36,990 nt of DNA from positions 1-36,990 of the forward strand of contig CAVCMG010000029.1 in assembly GCA_963603285.1 (NCBI GenBank), read 5' to 3'. Position numbers and translations under genes: made by a program. This DNA is from UBA11957 sp963603285 (GTDB lineage: Bacteria; Bacillota; Clostridia; Lachnospirales; Lachnospiraceae). Shown here in pieces: positions 31,127-36,990 of this stretch (positions within the stretch are counted from its first letter, which is position 1; each line of letters begins with the position of its first letter). The notes below the pieces were generated by a model. The model searched no databases. It was given only the letters and a program-made list of their open reading frames with translations, and had not been told where the DNA came from.

Positions 31127-31258
31127 TTAGTGGCAGCCTCTGCAGTGACCACAGTCGCCGCCGCAGGAGGATTTACCGCTTTTTTTGTCTTTGATCATCG
31201 TTCTGACGATCACCGCTACGATCAGTACAACCACAGCGCCTACAATAAATGTACCCAT
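31127..31258 (-). CDS. FeoB-associated Cys-rich membrane protein
   Basis: A 43-residue peptide: one membrane span (TFIVGAVVVLIVAVIVRTMI), then a basic stretch and a short Cys-rich tail SSCGGDCGHCRGCH with four Cys and two His. This matches the small FeoB-associated Cys-rich proteins (PF12669 type) coded right after feoB in many Firmicutes; they are thought to act with FeoB in ferrous-iron transport, perhaps binding iron on the cytosolic side. TAGGAGG lies 8 bases before the ATG. It starts 35 bases after the feoB stop. Confidence 0.9.
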   Translation of the reverse strand: MGTFIVGAVVVLIVAVIVRTMIKDKKSGKSSCGGDCGHCRGCH

Positions 31259-31293
31259 AAACTACCTCCTATCACCTGTTGATAAAACAAGAT

Positions 31294-33780
31294 TTATTTT
31301 GCTACAGCATGTTTGCCGGAAGTTTCCGGAACCTTTGCCGGACGAACCAGCAGGTAAATAAATGCTGCGATGATAACGAATGCTACGATGGTCCATACAC
31401 TGAAGCCAGCACCTGTAACCAGGTTACCGATCTGTGTAACAACCAAGGATACCAGATAAGCCAGACCACACTGATAACCGATAGCTACCCAGAACCACTT
31501 GGTATTGTTCATCTCACGCTTGATAGCACCCATAGCTGCGAAGCACGGTGCGCACAGCAGGTTGAATGCCAGGAAGGAATATCCAGTAACAGCTGTGAAG
31601 GAAGCTGCGATATTGGCATATACACTTCCATCTCCGCCACCATACAGGATACCCAGAGTACCAACGATGTTCTCTTTGGCAACAAGACCTGTGATGGAAG
31701 CGACAGTTGCCTGCCAGTTGCCCCAGCCCTGCGGAACGAAGATCCAGCTGAGACCACGGCCGATCGTACCCAAGATAGAGTAGTCGATCTGATCCTCAGT
31801 CAGCATCTGGAATGCGCCATCTACAAAGCCGAAGTATGTTGTGAACCAGATAACGATAGTAGACAGAAGGATGATGGTACCAGCCTTCTTGATGAAGGAC
31901 CAGCCACGCTCCCACATGCTTCTGAGCACGCTGCCTACAGTCGGCAGATGGTAAGCCGGAAGCTCCATAACGAACGGAGCCGGATCACCGACAAACAGTT
32001 TTGTCTTTTTCAGGATGATACCGGAGCAGATGATTGCTGCGATACCAAGGAAGTATGCACTCGGAGCTACCCACGGAGCGCCACCGAATACAGCACCCGC
32101 GATCATGGCGATAAACGGAAGCTTAGCACCACACGGGATGAATGTTGTTGTCATAATGGTCATCTTACGGTCTCTGTCATTCTCGATCGTACGGGAAGCC
32201 ATGATACCAGGAACACCACAACCAGAACCGATCAGCATCGGGATGAAGGATTTACCGGAAAGACCAAATTTACGGAAGATACGGTCCATGATGAACGCGA
32301 TACGTGCCATATAACCGCAGCCTTCCAAGAATGCCAGGAAGATGAATAGGATCAGGATCTGCGGAACGAAACCAAGAACGGCTCCGACACCGGCTACGAT
32401 ACCATCCATGATCAGTCCGTACAGCCAGTCAGCTACATTCAGCTTGGAAAGACCTGCATCCAGCAGTGCCGGGATACCCGGTACCCAGATACCAAAGTCA
32501 GCCGGATCCGGCTCTTCTGCACCGTCAGCCTCGTATACGGTAACGGCTTCTGCCAGATCAGCACCTGTATAGGTAACATCCTCTGTTGCCAGAGTTTCTT
32601 CGTCTTCCAGAGTGTAATCAGCAGTAGCGTCAGCACTTACAGTAGCTGCGTATGCTTTTACAGCTTCCAGAGCTGCAGCCGGATCATAACCCTCAGACTC
32701 AGCATCGATTGTCTCAGCCAGAGCTTCGTCACCGCTGGCATCAACAAAAGCGTTGATAACGTTCATAGCGTCTGTGTACGGCTCATCAGCTTCTTCGTAA
32801 GCTGCTGTACCGATACCGAACAGATGCCAGCCATCACCGAACACACCATCGTTAGCCCAGTCTGTAGCGATACCACCGACTGTTGTTACAGATACATAGT
32901 AAACAATAAACATGATCACTGCGAAGATCGGCAGCGCCAGAATACGGTTTGTAACGATCTTATCGATCTTATCAGACAGTGTCATACCGTCTGCGGAACG
33001 TTTTTTCTTTAAGCACTTGCCAATAATGGAAGTGATGTATGTATAACGCTCGTTGGTAATGATACTCTCGGAATCATCATCCATTTTTTCCTCACATGCT
33101 TCGATGTATGTCTCGACGGAAGCTGTGGAAACACCCAGCTGCTCCTGGATCTTCTCATCACGTTCAAACAGCTTGATAGCGTACCATCTCTGCTGCTCCT
33201 GCGGCTTACCGGAAAGCAGTGTCTTTTCGATATTTTCCAGTGCAGACTCTACAGATGCGGCAAACTTGTGCGGCGGCAGCATCTTTCTGCCACTGTTGGC
33301 GGCTTTTACTGCCACATTGGCAGCCTCTGTAACGCCGGTACCTTTCAGAGCGGAGATCTCAACAACCTCGCAGTCCAGTACCTTGGACAGCTCTTTGATA
33401 TTCAGCTCATCACCGTTCTTACGAACCAGATCGATCATGTTGACAGCACAGATAACCGGGATTCCCAGCTCTTCCAGCTGTGTGGTCAGATACAGGTTAC
33501 GCTCAAGGTTAGTACCATCCAGAATATTCAGGATAGCATCCGGTCTTTCGGTGATCAGGTAATTTCTGGCTACAACCTCCTCCAGTGTGTACGGGGACAG
33601 GGAGTAGATACCCGGAAGATCGACGATAGTTACATCTTTGTGTCCTTTCAGACGTCCTTCTTTTTTCTCTACGGTAACACCCGGCCAGTTACCAACGAAC
33701 TGGTTGGAGCCTGTCAGGGCATTGAACAGTGTGGTTTTACCACAGTTCGGGTTACCCGCGAGAGCAATCTTAATTGCCAT
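31294..33780 (-). CDS. feoB: ferrous iron transporter FeoB with an acidic external insertion
   Basis: A protein of 828 residues with an N-terminal G domain and a membrane domain that imports Fe(II). G motifs: GNPNCGKTT (9-17), PGVTVEKK (33-40), DLPG (54-57), NMID (114-117) and SALKGTG (143-149). The GDI helical domain follows to about 270. The Gate-type spans contain the conserved GYMARIAFIMDR segment and LIGSGCGVPGIMASRTI. Between the first span (about 284-303) and VADWLYGLIMDGIVAGVGAVLGFVPQ lies an unusual acidic, Ala-rich insertion at about 318-430, predicted outside. AAGGAG precedes the ATG. A TTAG-N6-CTAA operator lies 113 bases upstream and a terminator separates it from feoA, so it can be transcribed separately. 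Confidence 0.96.
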   Translation of the reverse strand: MAIKIALAGNPNCGKTTLFNALTGSNQFVGNWPGVTVEKKEGRLKGHKDVTIVDLPGIYSLSPYTLEEVVARNYLITERPDAILNILDGTNLERNLYLTTQLEELGIPVICAVNMIDLVRKNGDELNIKELSKVLDCEVVEISALKGTGVTEAANVAVKAANSGRKMLPPHKFAASVESALENIEKTLLSGKPQEQQRWYAIKLFERDEKIQEQLGVSTASVETYIEACEEKMDDDSESIITNERYTYITSIIGKCLKKKRSADGMTLSDKIDKIVTNRILALPIFAVIMFIVYYVSVTTVGGIATDWANDGVFGDGWHLFGIGTAAYEEADEPYTDAMNVINAFVDASGDEALAETIDAESEGYDPAAALEAVKAYAATVSADATADYTLEDEETLATEDVTYTGADLAEAVTVYEADGAEEPDPADFGIWVPGIPALLDAGLSKLNVADWLYGLIMDGIVAGVGAVLGFVPQILILFIFLAFLEGCGYMARIAFIMDRIFRKFGLSGKSFIPMLIGSGCGVPGIMASRTIENDRDRKMTIMTTTFIPCGAKLPFIAMIAGAVFGGAPWVAPSAYFLGIAAIICSGIILKKTKLFVGDPAPFVMELPAYHLPTVGSVLRSMWERGWSFIKKAGTIILLSTIVIWFTTYFGFVDGAFQMLTEDQIDYSILGTIGRGLSWIFVPQGWGNWQATVASITGLVAKENIVGTLGILYGGGDGSVYANIAASFTAVTGYSFLAFNLLCAPCFAAMGAIKREMNNTKWFWVAIGYQCGLAYLVSLVVTQIGNLVTGAGFSVWTIVAFVIIAAFIYLLVRPAKVPETSGKHAVAK

Positions 33781-33892
33781 ATTCTCTTCTCCTTTTCACA
33801 TAGAATGTAAAAAATAGTTTTTTAAAACATTGTTAGTGCAGATGTATTTGTGTTAGGCTTCATCAATTTCATTTACCCGCAGGCAACTTTCA

Positions 33893-33906
33893 TTAGATAT
33901 TTCTAA
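33893..33906. promoter_or_regulatory. TTAG-N6-CTAA operator upstream of feoB
   Basis: TTAG (33893-33896), ATATTT, CTAA (33903-33906). On the feoB strand the context GGTTAGAAATATCTAATGAA aligns with the feoA site over most of its length. It lies just past the feoA terminator and upstream of feoB. No convincing promoter could be assigned here. Confidence 0.65.
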
Positions 33907-33914
33907 CCAATGCG

Positions 33915-33948
33915 CAAAAAACAAATCCTCTGTTGCCAAAGGATTGTT
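33915..33948 (-). terminator. terminator after the second feoA
   Basis: On the minus strand AACAATCCT pairs with AGGATTTGTT (one bulged base) and is followed by TTTTT. It begins immediately after the stop codon of the second feoA. Confidence 0.75.
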
Positions 33949-34170
33949 TTATTCTACTTCGATAATCTCAGCATCTGCTTTTCTGAGTGACAGTTCATAT
34001 CCACGAACTGTAACCTCAACCGGATCGCCCAGCGGTGCAACTTTACGGATATAAACCTCGACACCCTTTGTGATGCCCATATCCATGATTCTGCGTTTAA
34101 CAGCTCCGGTACCTGTCAGCTTTGTGACCTTGACAGTCTCTCCGACCTTTGCTTCTTTTAAGGTTCTCAT
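33949..34170 (-). CDS. feoA: FeoA family protein (second copy)
   Basis: A 73-residue SH3-like protein of the FeoA family: TLKEAKVGETVKVTKLTGTG, RRIMDMGITKGVEVYIRKVAPLGDPVEVTVRGYELSLRKADAEIIEV. The (R/K)L..MG(I/L)..G and PLGDP-V-V-V-RGYELSLR motifs are diagnostic and stronger here than in the first copy. FeoA-type proteins bind the cytosolic part of FeoB and support iron uptake. AGGAGG lies before the ATG, 12 bases after the first feoA. Confidence 0.92.
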   Translation of the reverse strand: MRTLKEAKVGETVKVTKLTGTGAVKRRIMDMGITKGVEVYIRKVAPLGDPVEVTVRGYELSLRKADAEIIEVE

Positions 34171-34182
34171 GCTTTCCTCCTG

Positions 34183-34392
34183 TTACACTAGAATTTTGGA
34201 TGCCATCTCCTTATTGATTGCTACGCGTGAATCCTTGATATTCACGATCAGATTACCAATAATATCGGATACAACGGTAACGACACTGCCGTTGGTAAAC
34301 CCAAGACTCTCAAGGAACTTTCTGGTCTCTTCCTTTCCTCCGACTTTCTTGATTACATACTCCTGACCTACATTAGCCATCGTTAAAGGCAT
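34183..34392 (-). CDS. feoA: FeoA family protein (first copy)
   Basis: A protein of about 69 residues with the FeoA SH3-like pattern: MANVGQEYVIKKVGG, FLESLGFTNGSVVTVVSDIIGNLIVNIKDSRVAINKEMASKI. The loop GNLIVNIKDSRVAI replaces the usual PLGDP-type segment, so it is the more divergent of the pair. An in-frame ATG at 34419 lies within the operator, whereas GAGGG is 8 bases before the ATG at 34392; I choose the latter. It is the first gene of the feo cluster behind a promoter and operator. Confidence 0.88.
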   Translation of the reverse strand: MPLTMANVGQEYVIKKVGGKEETRKFLESLGFTNGSVVTVVSDIIGNLIVNIKDSRVAINKEMASKILV

Positions 34393-34412
34393 TTCGTACA
34401 CCCTCACTTTCA

Positions 34413-34426
34413 TTAGCATTTTCTAA
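34413..34426. promoter_or_regulatory. TTAG-N6-CTAA operator upstream of feoA
   Basis: TTAG (34413-34416), CATTTT, CTAA (34423-34426), placed at the predicted transcription start and just before the feoA ribosome site. It shares CTAATGAAAG (minus strand) with the feoB site. Confidence 0.75.
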
Positions 34427-34437
34427 CTTGCAGAAGT

Positions 34438-34466
34438 ATAGTAGCACAACGGTTAGTTATTTGCAA
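34438..34466 (-). promoter_or_regulatory. feoA promoter
   Basis: On the minus strand TTGCAA (34461-34466), a 17-base spacer and TACTAT (34438-34443); an overlapping TATACT is an alternative -10. The operator begins about 12 bases downstream, the same arrangement as at the surface-protein promoter. The spacer also carries a lone CTAACC half-site. Confidence 0.6.
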
Positions 34467-34506
34467 TCTTTCTCGTGCATTTTTCTGGAAACTCGTCATT
34501 TTTGAC

Positions 34507-34569
34507 AAAAAAGCTGTCTGGAGAGTGTTGTTTTTTGTTTAACTTATGGGATAAATTGTCCAGACAGCT
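34507..34569 (-). terminator. terminator of the EAL-domain gene
   Basis: On the minus strand AGCTGTCTGG (from 34569) and CCAGACAGCT (to 34512) pair perfectly over 10 bp around a loop of about 38 bases, followed by six T. Confidence 0.75.
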
Positions 34570-34661
34570 CTCCCATGGTATATCCTAAGTCTTTCTTTTT
34601 CCGCTAAAACATTTCGTCTCTGCCACCTCTGTTAATCAAATACTTGCGGCTATTGCGCATG

Positions 34662-36812
34662 CTATATCTGTAAACCATACCTTTCACAATAGCTTACAAA
34701 TTCTCTTTCTGGCATCGGCCGGGCAAAATAAAAGCCCTGAATAGCGTCAACCTTCATATCTTTCAATATATCCAGCTGTCCTGCATACTCTACGCCTTCA
34801 GCCACGATCTCCATATCCAGCATCTGTGCCAGCGTAATCACCTGCTTTACAACTAATTTCCCTTTGACCTGCGTAATATTGTCAATCAGACTTTTATCGA
34901 TCTTTAATACACTGAACGGCAGCTGGTTCAATATGTTCAAAGATGAGTAGCCAGAGCCAAAATCATCCACATGGAGCCTGAATCCTGCCTGTACCAGCTG
35001 ACTAATCTCATCCTGAATATGGTCAAGCCCTACTGTAGCAGACTCTGTCAGCTCGATCGGTACCACCTCAAATGGAATATCATAGTCTTTGATAATCTGA
35101 ATATAACGGGCAGCTACATGTTCATGATTGATGCTTGCCCTGGACAAATTGATAGAAATCGGCAGAAGCTGTCTGCCGGCATCCATACACTTTTTCTGGA
35201 AAGTGCACACTGAACGGAATACATATTCATCCAGCTTTACAATCAATCCATCCATTTCATAAACAGGAATAAACTCACCAGGAGAAATACATGCGCCATC
35301 CGCTTTAACCCACCGAACCAAAGCCTCCGCTCCTGTGATCGCTTTATTCTCCAGTTCATGCTTCGGCTGATAGTATATCTGAAACTCCCTATTTTTTATT
35401 GCATCCTCAAAATCATTTTCTATCTGCCTGTTCTGTATCTTTTTTTGCACAATCTCATCGGTATAGTAAGCCATTCTCTGCTCATACGCATCGCCCAGAC
35501 TCTCTATCGCAGCAATGCCACAATCGCATAATACCTCTACCGGCAGAGACTTATCAATATTAATATAGATACCATACTTTACCTTCACATTGGATATCGG
35601 CATGTCCTTCTCAATTTCTGCAACCTTTTGTGCAATTTCTTCCGGCTCCGGATTCTGCTCCCCAACCATTGCGCAGGCAAACGAGCTGCTTCCCAGCCGA
35701 GCCACTATACCATTATGAGCATACGCTTTGTAGGTCTTTGCAAGGTAAGTTAGAATATCGTCAGCAATTTTCGAACCGTATACCGAATTGACTAGTTTAA
35801 GATCTGTGATTTTGGCAACAACCAGATGGATATTTTCATCCCTTTTCTGCTCTAATATCATACTCAGATAATGTATAAATGCCTGTCTTGTATACACCCC
35901 TGTCAACGTATCAATTTCCAAGGCTTTTAACGTCCTGGAGGCTTTTTTCAGCTCAATGATATTTTTTATACGACTTTTGATAAGCTTTGCATTGTAGGGC
36001 TTTACGATAAAATCCCTTGCTCCCATATTCAGACATTCCAGCTCTGTGTTAGCCTGATCACTTGTTGTCGTAACAATGATCGGAACACTTGACATCAGCA
36101 CATCATCCTTGACTCTTTCCATGAACTGAAAACCGTTACATTTAGGCATTTGCACGTCCAGTAGAATCAGTGCAAGATCGTCATAATTTTTCTCCAGCAC
36201 ATGTAATCCTTCTTCGCCATCCCCAGCCATAAGAATTTCATATTCATCCTCTAATATGGAAACAAGTATCTCTCTTGTCAGTGCGTTATCTTCCACAATC
36301 AGTATTTTACGTTTAGGCCCGGCATTCATTTTTTCAATGACATTGGCCACCTCCACTCGTTTTGCATCTTCATTCTCATCGCAGAAAGCCATCACGATTT
36401 TCTGGAAATCCCAGGCATCTCCGATTCTGGCACACTTCATATAATAAAATGAAATTTCACCCTGCCGTTTTATTCTATAATGCACCGTAAACTGCTGAAC
36501 ACGTTCAAGCTGCTGACATACAAGCTCAAGTTTCATAGCCTGTCTCATCTTTTCCCGGTCTAGTTCAAATACATTATTATCAATATATGCATTTACAACT
36601 ATGTCGTACGGCTGTTTGGCATCTATTAATTCACTCACGCCAACCTCTGTATTCTGATAACGGTAAATCTGTATTTCATGGCTTATCTTATCAACTAGAA
36701 AAACATTTCTATAGTTTTTTACAAGCGAATCCATGAGTTCTGCAAACGTATAGTCTTGTTCATTAATTTGATATACATTCGATTCATCTTTTGTGTAAGT
36801 ATTTTTCAACAA
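34662..36812 (-). CDS. response regulator with degenerate GGDEF and intact EAL domain (c-di-GMP phosphodiesterase)
   Basis: A protein of 716 residues. An N-terminal PAS-like region (1-160) precedes a receiver domain (168-290) with acidic pocket VEDN, phospho-acceptor Asp219 in LLDVQMP, and Lys271 in IVKPYN. A GGDEF-like domain (about 295-450) has RLGSSSF (372-378) in place of RxGGDEF, so cyclase activity is not expected. The EAL domain (about 465-716) keeps AEALVRW, INLSRASI, IELTES, HVDDFGSGYSSL, LKIDKSLI, VAEGVE and QGFYFARPM, so hydrolysis of c-di-GMP is likely. Starts are TTG codons at 36812 or 36809 behind GAGGTG. The stop of an upstream open frame sits in the ribosome site. No transmembrane segment is seen. 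Confidence 0.9.
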   Translation of the reverse strand: MLKNTYTKDESNVYQINEQDYTFAELMDSLVKNYRNVFLVDKISHEIQIYRYQNTEVGVSELIDAKQPYDIVVNAYIDNNVFELDREKMRQAMKLELVCQQLERVQQFTVHYRIKRQGEISFYYMKCARIGDAWDFQKIVMAFCDENEDAKRVEVANVIEKMNAGPKRKILIVEDNALTREILVSILEDEYEILMAGDGEEGLHVLEKNYDDLALILLDVQMPKCNGFQFMERVKDDVLMSSVPIIVTTTSDQANTELECLNMGARDFIVKPYNAKLIKSRIKNIIELKKASRTLKALEIDTLTGVYTRQAFIHYLSMILEQKRDENIHLVVAKITDLKLVNSVYGSKIADDILTYLAKTYKAYAHNGIVARLGSSSFACAMVGEQNPEPEEIAQKVAEIEKDMPISNVKVKYGIYINIDKSLPVEVLCDCGIAAIESLGDAYEQRMAYYTDEIVQKKIQNRQIENDFEDAIKNREFQIYYQPKHELENKAITGAEALVRWVKADGACISPGEFIPVYEMDGLIVKLDEYVFRSVCTFQKKCMDAGRQLLPISINLSRASINHEHVAARYIQIIKDYDIPFEVVPIELTESATVGLDHIQDEISQLVQAGFRLHVDDFGSGYSSLNILNQLPFSVLKIDKSLIDNITQVKGKLVVKQVITLAQMLDMEIVAEGVEYAGQLDILKDMKVDAIQGFYFARPMPEREFVSYCERYGLQI

Positions 36813-36813
36813 T

Positions 36814-36990
<177 letters not shown>

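Noticed and set aside
33826..33860. Further TTAG half-sites in the feoB leader (GTTAGTG, GTTAGGC)
   Set aside because: They lack a CTAA partner at six bases, so they are not counted as operator copies.

Overview
The window reads as chromosome of a low-to-mid GC Gram-positive anaerobe of the Clostridia, most likely Lachnospiraceae. This is inferred from strong AGGAGG-type ribosome sites, TTGACA-N17-TATAAT-like promoters, an OppABCDF set, two FeoA proteins plus FeoB with its small Cys-rich partner, and a surface protein with FIVAR and Ig-like domains. No rRNA, tRNA, CRISPR array, insertion sequence or prophage was seen. Nearly all genes lie on the minus strand. Layout from left to right: (1) 1-980 holds a small XRE-type regulator (plus strand) and a DUF2442 protein. 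(2) 991-7360 is a minus-strand block of carA, carB, uppP (undecaprenyl-diphosphatase) and arcC (carbamate kinase), with a good promoter before carA. (3) 7444-9459 is a stand-alone hydantoinase/oxoprolinase-family ATPase. (4) 9602-10152 is a plus-strand NusG-domain-II membrane protein facing the next block across a shared terminator hairpin. (5) 10166-19291 is the most interesting part. A 1314-residue secreted surface protein is followed by a Gx/PF07456 membrane protein, the flavin transferase ApbE, a secreted protein with four FMN-attachment domains, a second with one, and a NapH-like 4Fe-4S membrane protein. Together they look like an extracytosolic flavin-based electron-transfer system. (6) 19449-20366 holds a GntR/FCD regulator. 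(7) 20417-28275 holds opp (B-C-D-F-A) and pepT, for peptide uptake and cleavage. (8) 28420-31043 is leuS. (9) 31089-34466 is the ferrous-iron locus: feoA, feoA, feoB and the FeoB-associated Cys-rich peptide. (10) 34507-36990 is a receiver / degenerate GGDEF / EAL c-di-GMP phosphodiesterase, preceded by an open frame that runs into a GTCT tetranucleotide repeat ending the window. The main result links (5) and (9). The palindrome TTAG-N6-CTAA occurs upstream of the surface-protein/flavin operon, upstream of the first feoA and upstream of feoB, and I noticed no other copy in the intergenic regions. The half-sites resemble those of DtxR/IdeR-type metal regulators. I infer that the flavinylated electron-transfer operon belongs to the same iron (or metal) regulon as Feo and may serve ferric-iron reduction ahead of ferrous-iron uptake. 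The sequence shows the motifs and layout; the function is inference.
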